Assembly (NCBI RefSeq): GCF_034424215.1
Contig: NZ_CP139960.1
Coordinates: 806,001-870,000 of the forward strand
DNA from: Niabella yanshanensis
Lineage (GTDB): Bacteria; Bacteroidota; Bacteroidia; Chitinophagales; Chitinophagaceae
DNA: 64,000 nt
Direction: 5' to 3'
Shown here: one piece after another, positions 35,938-44,033 of the stretch
Numbering within the stretch: position 1 is the stretch's first letter
How the letters are laid out: every line of letters begins with the position of its first letter
Made by a program: the position numbers and the translations under genes
Notes under the pieces: model-generated
The model's input: the letters and a program-made list of their open reading frames with translations, nothing else
Told to the model about the DNA's origin: nothing
Database searches by the model: none

Positions 35938-36627
35938 ATGAAACGTCGCGACTCCCTTAAATATTTAGCTGCCTCCGCATTGGCATCTGCAGCTATTGCC
36001 ACAGGCTGCTCTCCTGCCACCAAAAAAGAAGAAGCGAAAGCTACCGACGCCGCAAAGCCGGGTATACACAGGTATGAAGACGAACAGCTGAATGAAGAGG
36101 CTGTAAACCGCATGCCTAAATTTTTTAATGAGCATGAGTTGGCTACCCTTACTATCCTGGGGGACATTATTATTCCGAAAGACGAAGTGAGCGGTAGCGC
36201 CAGCGATGCAAAGGTCACTGACTTTATTGAATTTACCGTAAAAGATCAACCGGCGCTGCAGGTTCCTATGCGGGGTGGCTTGCGGTGGCTGGACATGTAT
36301 TGCCTGAAGAAATTTGAAAAGACTTTTAAAGACTTAACTGATCAACAGCGAATTGAAGTAGTAGATCTTATTGCCTATCCGCAGCAAGCCAAGGACAAAA
36401 AAGAGCTGGCGCCTGGTGTAGCTTTCTTTTCCCGGATGCGCGACCTGACCGTTACTGGTTTCTACACCTCAGAGATCGGTGTGAAAGACCTGGGCTATGC
36501 AGGCAACCGTCCCAACCAATGGAATGGCGTGCCTGATGAAGTGTTGAAACAATATGGTTTGTCTTATACTGAAAAGGAATTAAAGGAGTGCCTCAGCTTT
36601 GACACGCCTACTCCACTGGCTAGCTAA
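35938..36627 (+). CDS. gluconate 2-dehydrogenase subunit 3 family protein
   Basis: 229 residues. The N terminus MKRRDSLKYLAASALASAA has a twin-Arg-like pair and ends in IATGCSPA, a lipobox, so it is probably a Tat- or Sec-exported lipoprotein. The body (FFNEHELATLTILGDIIIPK, ASDAKVTDFIEFTVKDQPAL, GLRWLDMYCLKKFEKTFKDL, FYTSEIGVKDLGYAGNRPN) matches the subunit-3 family, the small partner of GMC-type dehydrogenases. It lies 80 bases after the GMC gene with a repeat element between. It probably escorts or anchors that enzyme. Confidence 0.92.
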   Translation: MKRRDSLKYLAASALASAAIATGCSPATKKEEAKATDAAKPGIHRYEDEQLNEEAVNRMPKFFNEHELATLTILGDIIIPKDEVSGSASDAKVTDFIEFTVKDQPALQVPMRGGLRWLDMYCLKKFEKTFKDLTDQQRIEVVDLIAYPQQAKDKKELAPGVAFFSRMRDLTVTGFYTSEIGVKDLGYAGNRPNQWNGVPDEVLKQYGLSYTEKELKECLSFDTPTPLAS

Positions 36628-36649
36628 AGCGCAATTTTTTTCATATTTA

Positions 36650-37981
36650 TTATATGACGCTTACTTCAATAATATAATCAATTTTTTCTTTTTTGGCAGC
36701 TTCCGGAATGGTAAGCTGCCATTTGTTTTGTACTTTTTTCAAGTCAACCTTGCTACCATCATTTAAAGAAATCGCACTTAGTTTTTTATCAGCAAAGGGC
36801 AAGCCGATAGTACTAACGCTATCCGTATTCAAAAGGTGCAGATAGTATTTTTTTTCTTTTCCCGTAGTCACCCCCCATTTTTGAGGAGGCATTATATTGC
36901 CCCGGGTTCCGTAAATAGTATGTCCATATTTGCTCATCCAGTTTCCTACGGCCTGTAAGGTATCTTTAAACTCCTGCTGAATGTCTCCGTTCGGCATCGG
37001 CCCGATATTCAACAACAAATTCGCATTACGTCCTGCAGCACCTACCAGGTAGCGGATCACTGTTTGGGCGCTTTTATAGTTTTTATCTCCGAGGTTGAAG
37101 CCCCAGGAATTACTCATGGTTTCGCAGGTTTCCAGAGGCAGCGCGTCGGAAGCTTTCTGGTAACTTAATCCAGATGTATTTTCACCAGGCAGATCCCTTT
37201 CAAACATCTGGAAATCTTCACCGGCAAAAGGTGTTTGATGATGATTATTTCCAATCATACAATTCGGTTGCAGTTGATGAATAAGGCTGTATATTTCATC
37301 ATATTTCCAATCTAACCGCGACGAAAGATCTGCATGTCCTTCCGGGTTGGTCTGATCCCAATGGCCGTCAAACCATATCGTACCTATTTCTCCATAGTCG
37401 GTAAGCAGCTCAGTTAACTGGGCTTTCATAAATTTTAAATAGCTCGCATAATCACCCTTACCCGTACGACCGCTGTGTTGGCCGGTGCGCCCTGTTCTCC
37501 AGGGATAGTCTTCCCTTGTCCAGTCGAGTAAAGAATAATATAAGCAAAGCTTGATGCCTTGCGCTTTACATTCGTCGGCCAGTATTTTTAAAACATCTTT
37601 TTTATAGGGTGTATTCGTTATTTTCCAGTCAGATTGCTTCGTATCCCAATTGCTGAATCCATCATGATGCCTGGATACAAAAGTGATGTATTTCATGCCC
37701 GCCGCTTTAGCCATAGCCACCCATTGCTTCGGATTATAAGCAGCAGGGTTATAAAAGTCCTGGAGATGTGAGTACTCGTGGATGCGAAGTTTGCGATTGT
37801 TCATCACCCATTCACCGTCTCCCGGTATGCTAAATACCCCCCAGTGTATAAAGAGCCCAAACTTCATATCCTGGAACTGCCTGCGCGCTTCAATGATCGA
37901 AGCAGACGGAGTATAATTGCTTTGAGCCAATGCAAATTTTACAATACCGCAAAGGGCTATAACCAACAGGAATCTCTTCAT
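36650..37981 (-). CDS. alpha-L-fucosidase, GH29
   Basis: 443 residues with signal peptide (MKRFLLVIALCGIVKFALAQ). The GH29 barrel begins QDMKFGLFIHWGVFSIPGDG, with the conserved KYITFVSRHHDGFSNWDT and KLCLYYSLLDW. The likely nucleophile is the Asp in IGTIWFDGHWD, and NLLLNIGPMPNGDIQ is near the C-terminal end of the barrel. Periplasmic release of alpha-L-fucose from glycans is expected. It is short for the family (no large C-terminal domain), about 60 residues of beta domain only. Convergent with the subunit-3 gene and divergent from DUF1080. Confidence 0.92.
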   Translation of the reverse strand: MKRFLLVIALCGIVKFALAQSNYTPSASIIEARRQFQDMKFGLFIHWGVFSIPGDGEWVMNNRKLRIHEYSHLQDFYNPAAYNPKQWVAMAKAAGMKYITFVSRHHDGFSNWDTKQSDWKITNTPYKKDVLKILADECKAQGIKLCLYYSLLDWTREDYPWRTGRTGQHSGRTGKGDYASYLKFMKAQLTELLTDYGEIGTIWFDGHWDQTNPEGHADLSSRLDWKYDEIYSLIHQLQPNCMIGNNHHQTPFAGEDFQMFERDLPGENTSGLSYQKASDALPLETCETMSNSWGFNLGDKNYKSAQTVIRYLVGAAGRNANLLLNIGPMPNGDIQQEFKDTLQAVGNWMSKYGHTIYGTRGNIMPPQKWGVTTGKEKKYYLHLLNTDSVSTIGLPFADKKLSAISLNDGSKVDLKKVQNKWQLTIPEAAKKEKIDYIIEVSVI

Positions 37982-38120
37982 AATAGCATGCTTTATGTTT
38001 CAACGAATATAGTTACAGAATCTAATACCCTGGTCCATCTGCGCAAACGTTTGACCAGCAGAAAGCGCCAATAATTGTTCGATTGCTTTTAAAAACCTAT
38101 TTTTCCGCTAAACTTTCCAT

Positions 38121-38915
38121 ATGCGTTATGTATCAGCAGCCATCCTGGTTATAGTAATTATAATTACAGCTTGCTCACCCAAAGCTACCCAGGTAAAACA
38201 ATCCAACGGCTGGATCTCCCTTTTTAACGGTAAAGACATGAATGACTGGTTTGTGAAAATACACCACCATGAAGTGGGCGACAACTACGGGCAGACTTTT
38301 AGAGTGGAGGACGGTATTCTTCAGGTAAGGTATGATAAATATGATGGCTTTAATGAAAGGTATGGACACCTGTATTATAAAACCCCTTTTTCCAGGTATC
38401 ACTTAAAAATGGAATACCGCTTTGTAGATGGCTGGATGAAGGATGCCCCCTCCTACACTATTTTAAACAGTGGCGTGATGTATCACTCGCAGGACCCGCG
38501 TACCATGCCCAAAGAGCAGGATTGGCCCATATCGGTAGAAATGCAATTTTTGGCAGGTTTGCCCGACGGAAAACCCAGACCCACGGGTAATATGTGCTCA
38601 CCCGGAACTGAAATCGTTTACCAGGGAACTAAATACAATGGTCACTGCCTGAACTCTACTTCCAAAACCTACCCGCCCGGCGAATGGGTAACCGCCGAAT
38701 TAATTGTGCTCGGCGATTCCCTCATTACCCACATGATCAATGGAGATACCGTATTGCAGTATTCAAAACCCAGCATCGGCGGAGGTGTGGCCAACCGGTA
38801 CGATCCTAAACAAAAGGTTGAAGGTAAGCCGCTGGTTTCGGGCTATATTGCTTTACAAAGCGAAGGGCAACCCATTGACTTTAGAAATATACAGTTAAAG
38901 AACCTCGAAAACTAA
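38121..38915 (+). CDS. DUF1080 lipoprotein (3-keto-disaccharide hydrolase-like)
   Basis: 264 residues. Signal peptide with lipobox (VIIITACSPK). The domain begins WISLFNGKDMNDWFVKIHHH, followed by FRVEDGILQVRY, the core HLKMEYRFVDGW, SGVMYHSQDP, and the C-terminal GYIALQSEGQPIDFRNIQLK. This jelly-roll, concanavalin-like fold is annotated as 3-keto-disaccharide hydrolase in several Bacteroidota. In this locus it could cleave the glycosidic bond after a dehydrogenase has made the 3-keto sugar. The ATG at 38121 follows a 139-base gap to the divergent GH29 gene. Confidence 0.9.
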   Translation: MRYVSAAILVIVIIITACSPKATQVKQSNGWISLFNGKDMNDWFVKIHHHEVGDNYGQTFRVEDGILQVRYDKYDGFNERYGHLYYKTPFSRYHLKMEYRFVDGWMKDAPSYTILNSGVMYHSQDPRTMPKEQDWPISVEMQFLAGLPDGKPRPTGNMCSPGTEIVYQGTKYNGHCLNSTSKTYPPGEWVTAELIVLGDSLITHMINGDTVLQYSKPSIGGGVANRYDPKQKVEGKPLVSGYIALQSEGQPIDFRNIQLKNLEN

Positions 38916-38947
38916 TATATCTAATGTCCTATTTCCTTGGCTTTTAA

Positions 38948-39029
38948 CCGCAAGGTCGCAAAGGCGCTGATTTTCTTAAAATGAACAATCGGGAACTTCT
39001 TTTTCGCCTTGCGCCGTTGCGCCCTGGCG
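38948..39029. repeat. intergenic inverted repeat (CGCAAGG / CGCAAAGGCG family)
   Basis: CCGCAAGGTCGCAAAGGCG (38948-38966) and, about 40 bases on, CGCCTTGCGCCGTTGCGCC (39005-39023) with CTGGCG. The two arms are imperfect reverse complements. The element ends 36 bases before the dnaG start. Confidence 0.6.
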
Positions 39030-39065
39030 TTTAAAAAATAGATCTCAATTCCGTAATTTCGCCGC

Positions 39066-41090
39066 GTGATTTCGCAGCAGACGATACAGGAAATTCTTTC
39101 GCGCATTGACATTATTGATGTGGTGGGCGAGTTTGTAAAACTGAAAAAAAGAGGGGCTAATTATTTGGGTAACTGCCCCTTCCATAATGAGAAAACGCCT
39201 TCCTTTACGGTTTCTCCCTCCAAAGAAATTTATAAATGTTTTGGTTGTGGTAAAAGTGGCAATACCATCAGCTTCGTCATGGAGCATGAAAAGTATAGTT
39301 ATGTAGAAGCTTTAAAATGGCTGGCCAATAAGTATGGCATCGAAGTAGAAGAAACCTTTGTAAGCCAGGAGCAGAAAGAGCAATACCAAACGGCCGACAG
39401 CCTTTTTATCATCAACAGCTTTGCAGAAAAATTCTTTATTGATCAGCTTTTTAAAACGGAAGAAGGCCGGGACATTGGGTTAAGCTATTTTAAGGAAAGA
39501 GGTTTCAGGGAAGGTATTATTGAAAAATTTAAACTAGGCTATTCGCCCGAGTCGAGAACGGCATTCACCGATGAGGCTTTATCTAATCAATATAATAAGG
39601 AGCTGCTGCTTAAAGCCGGGCTGATAGCGGAGCGCAATGGCAACCTCCAGGATAATTACCGCGGAAGGGTCATCTTTCCAATACATAATAATAGTGGCAA
39701 AGTTATTGGCTTTGGGGCCAGGATACTGAAAACCAACGAAAAGGCGCCCAAATACATTAATACACCAGAGAATGAACTTTATGTAAAAAGTAAGATCCTT
39801 TACGGTTCTTATTTTGCACGCGCAGCCATCGATAAGGCAGATGAATGTTTATTGGTTGAAGGATACACAGATGTTGTATCACTTCACCAGGCAGGTATTG
39901 AAAATGTAGTAGCCTCGGGCGGCACATCTCTTACTATTGATCAATTAAGGCTGGTAAGAAAATATACCAATAACCTTACTATCATTTATGACGGGGATAG
40001 CGCTGGTGTAAAAGCGGCTTTGCGCGGGCTGGACCTTGCCCTTGAGGAAGGCCTGAATGTAAAGCTGGTATTAATTCCCGATGGGGAAGATCCGGATAGC
40101 TACGTCAATAAAGTAGGCGCTGCTGCATTTGTTCAGTTTGTAAATCAGCATAAAAAAGACTTCATTCTTTTCCAGCTGGAACTTTCCCTCAAGGATGTTG
40201 GCAACGATCCTGCGAAGAAATCTGAATTGGTTAATAAAATTGCTGAGTCTATATCGCGGGTTAATAAAACAGAAGATTTTACGCGACAGCAGGATTATAT
40301 TAAGCAATCTTCCTCTATTTTGAATATTGATGAAGCCGGCCTGAATGCTTTAGTTAATAAATATATCAGGGACCGGATCAGTTCGCAGGAACGAAAATCG
40401 GCGTTTCCGGGGCCTGATAAAGAAGCTGTAGCCCAGGCAGCAGCCACTAATTTTGATGATGCTACTTTTGACATGCTCTTCAAAGATCAGCTGCAGGAAA
40501 AAGAGCTGGCCCGGATCTTATTGGAGTATGGTAACCGGTATTGGGATGACAATACACTGATCGCCGATTATGTTTTTGGAGAGATCGATGAGTTGGATAT
40601 CGAGGATAAAGACGTTTACAACCTCGTACATGCTATAAAAGAGCTGGTACAAAGCAATCCCAAGCTTTTTAATGATAAATACTTTATTTACCACGAAGAC
40701 AAGCAGCTCAGCAGTTTTGTCATTTCCCTTTTAAACCATCCTTACGAAGAAAGTAAAAAGTGGATTCAAAAGGCGGGACAAAATATGGGCTACCAGCGAA
40801 CGCTATTCAAACAGGAGTACGAATCGTTTTTAAGAACCGTTTCTGATGGTAATGAGGACGAACTGAACCGGTTCAAACTCATTTCTGAGGATCGCACCAA
40901 GGATATCGTCATTTCAGCAATAAGATACCTGAAGTTAAAAAAGATCAAACGGATGTTATTACAGAACCAACAGGATATGGAACTGGATAAAGCCTATGAA
41001 AAATTCAAAGAGCTCCACTTCATCCATCGTTCTTTAAAGGACATGGAACGGGAAATCACCGATCAGCTGGGTACAGTAATATTACATTAA
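39066..41090 (+). CDS. dnaG: DNA primase DnaG (GTG start)
   Basis: 674 residues; makes RNA primers for replication. GTG at 39066 fits the usual N terminus (ISQQTIQEILSRIDIIDVVG). The zinc-binding site is NCPFHNEKTPSF with CFGCGKSGN (Cys-His-Cys-Cys, about 38-62). The TOPRIM domain starts CLLVEGYTDVVSLHQAGI and continues with IYDGDSAGVKAALRGLD. The C-terminal third (from about 440) is helical and is the helicase-binding part. Full length. Confidence 0.96.
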   Translation: MISQQTIQEILSRIDIIDVVGEFVKLKKRGANYLGNCPFHNEKTPSFTVSPSKEIYKCFGCGKSGNTISFVMEHEKYSYVEALKWLANKYGIEVEETFVSQEQKEQYQTADSLFIINSFAEKFFIDQLFKTEEGRDIGLSYFKERGFREGIIEKFKLGYSPESRTAFTDEALSNQYNKELLLKAGLIAERNGNLQDNYRGRVIFPIHNNSGKVIGFGARILKTNEKAPKYINTPENELYVKSKILYGSYFARAAIDKADECLLVEGYTDVVSLHQAGIENVVASGGTSLTIDQLRLVRKYTNNLTIIYDGDSAGVKAALRGLDLALEEGLNVKLVLIPDGEDPDSYVNKVGAAAFVQFVNQHKKDFILFQLELSLKDVGNDPAKKSELVNKIAESISRVNKTEDFTRQQDYIKQSSSILNIDEAGLNALVNKYIRDRISSQERKSAFPGPDKEAVAQAAATNFDDATFDMLFKDQLQEKELARILLEYGNRYWDDNTLIADYVFGEIDELDIEDKDVYNLVHAIKELVQSNPKLFNDKYFIYHEDKQLSSFVISLLNHPYEESKKWIQKAGQNMGYQRTLFKQEYESFLRTVSDGNEDELNRFKLISEDRTKDIVISAIRYLKLKKIKRMLLQNQQDMELDKAYEKFKELHFIHRSLKDMEREITDQLGTVILH

Positions 41091-41153
41091 ACCTGTGTCA
41101 ATTGCGTTTTGTTTCTTAGATTAGTGGCTGGTACTGCCTGGTCACTAAAATAA

Positions 41154-43550
41154 ATGTTCATCGCAATGGTTAAAAATATGCTGCCGGTTATATTACTGCT
41201 TGGAGTATATATAGCCAGCGCGCAACAACAGCCCGGTCATACATCATCGCCAACAATACGCACTGCATTACAAAAGATATACCTTACTACCGATAAAGTA
41301 ATTTATACCCCCAACGAACAACTTTGGTTTGCCGCGTATTTGTTCGAAAATCAATCATTGGTTCGCGACACTGCGGATGTATTAACGTTAGGATTATATG
41401 ATTGCGTATCCGGTCAGATGCTGGCGCTTAAAAAATTCCCCCTTCATAACCGGGTTGCCACGGGGAACATTCTTTTGCCGGATTCGTTAATAGCCGGCAA
41501 TTATAACCTGGTTGCTTATACAAACATTGTTGACACGCAGCATGTGCCTATCGGCACGGGTTTTAAGCCCTTAAGAATTTATGCCAAAACAGGTGAGAAG
41601 GCCTTCACTACCTTACTAAAGATTTTGGATTCTCTTTCTACCAGTGATAAAATAGTCGTCCAACATCAGATCATTCCCGAGTCTTACCAGGTTACCTTTA
41701 AAAATGCGCGTGCCCGGTACCAGCTTGCCGGGGAAAGATCAAAAAACCTAGAACTCGACAAATACGGTAATGGCATGGTTTACATTAATCCCAAGGATAT
41801 AAAAACAGCCAACCGATCCTTTTCGGTTACTACTATCTATAATGGAGATACAGTAAAAAACAGGATCAGGATACCCGGTAACATCGGGGTTCAGGCAAAT
41901 GTATCTGCGTCATTTTACCCTGAAGGTGGATTTCTTGCACCCGGATACCCCAATAGGGTATTTTGGGAGGTCACTGATAAGCATACCGCAACCTCTATGC
42001 GCGCACTCTTACTGGAGGATAACCAGGTAATAGATACAATCGAGACAAGTGCCAATGGAATGAGTTTCTTTTATGTTAACGCAAAACCCGGCCGGCAATA
42101 CGCAGTTTCGTTAGGACTAAAAACCAATAGTCCGAAATTTCTGTTACCTCCTGTTGCTTCCCATGGAATACGGTTTGAGATACCCGATGTTGTGGTCAAT
42201 GACTCACTCACCATCGAACTTTGGTCTACAGAAAAAAGAAGTTTAAAACTCATGGTGATAGACATAACCGGACTGCCATCGGTTCATTCGTTCGATATCA
42301 GTTCTTATAAAAAATTAACGGTTTTGCTCAACGACTTTGCCCGGGGACTATGCAAAATTTTTATAGCAGATGAACAAAATAATGTGGTAGCGGGATCTTA
42401 CTTTTTTTCTCACTATAATAACAGGAACCAGCTTCATTTGGAAACGGACAAAGCCGCTTATAAAACAAGAGACAGCGTGGCACTGAAAGTTACCATCGTT
42501 GACAAGGATGGTAACCCGATCAATTCTGTTGCAACTATAAGCTGTGCCTTATTAAGCCGTATAGACTTTGGGATGATCAAGAATATTGAATCAGATCATG
42601 ACCTGGGTGTGGTTGCCCATCAGGAACGGTCTTTTTTAAAGCGTCGGAATATTTTAGACAGCGCCATGCTTCTCAGGCATATTATCAGGATGAAAAATAT
42701 GGAGGAGACGGATACGCTTTTGATATACGGTCGTCATACCGGTAGTTTTTTGAAACCCGTTGTTCAACTACAGCTAGCCCGCTTTGGAAAGCGGGAAAAA
42801 AAGCCAATGGAGCTGGTATTATTCAAAGAATCTAATTTTTCAATCCTGAAAACAAATGAAGAGGGCATATTAACGCTTTCAAACGATGAGCTGCTGGTGA
42901 AAGATGGCAGAAAGCTTTTTGTAAAAGGTATGGGTAAGAAAAATGGTGATTTCTATGTACAAACGGAGGACTCACTATTGACGGCTCACTCCAATATTGA
43001 AGTACCTGTTTATAACCCGGTTTACCGGGAGCAGGCGCCCGATCTGCAAGCCCTGTTAAAAACCGACCGCGAAGAAAAATTCTCAAGCACTATGGAAACG
43101 GTTATTGTTCGTTCAAAAAGAGACTACGGAGCAACAACGGGCATCGCCAATCCCTGCGGCGACTACGTATGCCAGTACAATATTCTCAATTGCCCTAATC
43201 ATACAATACCCTATAAATGGCCGGTGATAGGTCAAAAGTATCGTAGTGTCTCGGGCGAAATCATTTACCAGGGATGCGATTACCAAAACAATATGTACCT
43301 GCCACCTGCCAGCCTGGTTTATTTACCCCGCAATTTTTTAGGCATGGACAGTACATTATTAAAACAGGAGTTTCCGGAATACCTGAGCACACTCTCGTGG
43401 CATCCTTTTAAAAAGCTAAAGAAAGAGACAGAGAATCAGCTAGTATTTCACACCAGCGACCAGAAAGGAGTATACCTGATCACCGTACAGGGGTTTGCGG
43501 AGAATGGGCAGCCGTTTTATGGAGAAAAAACGATACGTGTAGAAGACTAG
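41154..43550 (+). CDS. large secreted protein with MG2-like N terminus
   Basis: 798 residues from ATG 41154 (an alternative ATG at 41166 also keeps the signal peptide MVKNMLPVILLLGVYIASAQ). It has the phrase KIYLTTDKVIYTPNEQLWFA, the start of an MG2 (alpha-2-macroglobulin-like) domain as found in many Bacteroidota surface proteins. Several Ig-like segments follow (FYPEGGFLAPGYPNRVFWEV; LHLETDKAAYKTRDSVALKV). The C-terminal part has four close Cys (NPCGDYVCQYNILNCPNH, YQGCDY) and may be disulfide-bonded. No TonB-plug domain is seen. Function unknown; an envelope role is inferred. Confidence 0.8.
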   Translation: MFIAMVKNMLPVILLLGVYIASAQQQPGHTSSPTIRTALQKIYLTTDKVIYTPNEQLWFAAYLFENQSLVRDTADVLTLGLYDCVSGQMLALKKFPLHNRVATGNILLPDSLIAGNYNLVAYTNIVDTQHVPIGTGFKPLRIYAKTGEKAFTTLLKILDSLSTSDKIVVQHQIIPESYQVTFKNARARYQLAGERSKNLELDKYGNGMVYINPKDIKTANRSFSVTTIYNGDTVKNRIRIPGNIGVQANVSASFYPEGGFLAPGYPNRVFWEVTDKHTATSMRALLLEDNQVIDTIETSANGMSFFYVNAKPGRQYAVSLGLKTNSPKFLLPPVASHGIRFEIPDVVVNDSLTIELWSTEKRSLKLMVIDITGLPSVHSFDISSYKKLTVLLNDFARGLCKIFIADEQNNVVAGSYFFSHYNNRNQLHLETDKAAYKTRDSVALKVTIVDKDGNPINSVATISCALLSRIDFGMIKNIESDHDLGVVAHQERSFLKRRNILDSAMLLRHIIRMKNMEETDTLLIYGRHTGSFLKPVVQLQLARFGKREKKPMELVLFKESNFSILKTNEEGILTLSNDELLVKDGRKLFVKGMGKKNGDFYVQTEDSLLTAHSNIEVPVYNPVYREQAPDLQALLKTDREEKFSSTMETVIVRSKRDYGATTGIANPCGDYVCQYNILNCPNHTIPYKWPVIGQKYRSVSGEIIYQGCDYQNNMYLPPASLVYLPRNFLGMDSTLLKQEFPEYLSTLSWHPFKKLKKETENQLVFHTSDQKGVYLITVQGFAENGQPFYGEKTIRVED

Positions 43551-43563
43551 TGACAGGAGTTAA

Positions 43564-43971
43564 TTAGCCTTCAGTTACCATATCATAAACCACTACCCGT
43601 TCCCAAAGATGGCTGTATTGATCTACGAAGGCCTGATGTACCGGGTGCACCTGGTAGGCATCCTGGTCTTTCACACTATCGAAATACATCAACTCTGATA
43701 CATGAAAACTATTATCTACCACATCACGTTTTTCGGTAGATGCAGGAACACCTACCAATAATTTCTTCACCTGCGGTATGGCTTTTAGCGTTTGCAAACC
43801 TTTTATAAGCTCTTTGGCATTGGCTTCACCCGGCTCTTTCAGCCAGAAAAAAACATGATGGATAATGGTTGATTTCTTTTGCTGTTCCATGCTTAATATA
43901 GTTGGAGCCACGGCTACAAGCGCAGCATTCTTTATAAATTTCCGGCGGGACTTCTGGATTATTTTGCTCAT
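43564..43971 (-). CDS. Dabb-domain (stress-responsive alpha/beta barrel) protein with twin-Arg signal
   Basis: 135 residues from the ATG at 43971 ([20 protein letters not shown]); the longer frame from 44001 is unlikely. The twin-Arg signal precedes a Dabb ferredoxin-like domain ([48 protein letters not shown]). Such proteins are small dimeric barrels, some of them enzymes. Periplasmic location is inferred. Convergent with the MG2-like gene. Confidence 0.87.
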   Translation of the reverse strand: MSKIIQKSRRKFIKNAALVAVAPTILSMEQQKKSTIIHHVFFWLKEPGEANAKELIKGLQTLKAIPQVKKLLVGVPASTEKRDVVDNSFHVSELMYFDSVKDQDAYQVHPVHQAFVDQYSHLWERVVVYDMVTEG

Positions 43972-44033
43972 TCCAAATTCTTTTGATAAATATACCTCCA
44001 AATATCAATTTCGCGACAATCCGATGACTGCTT

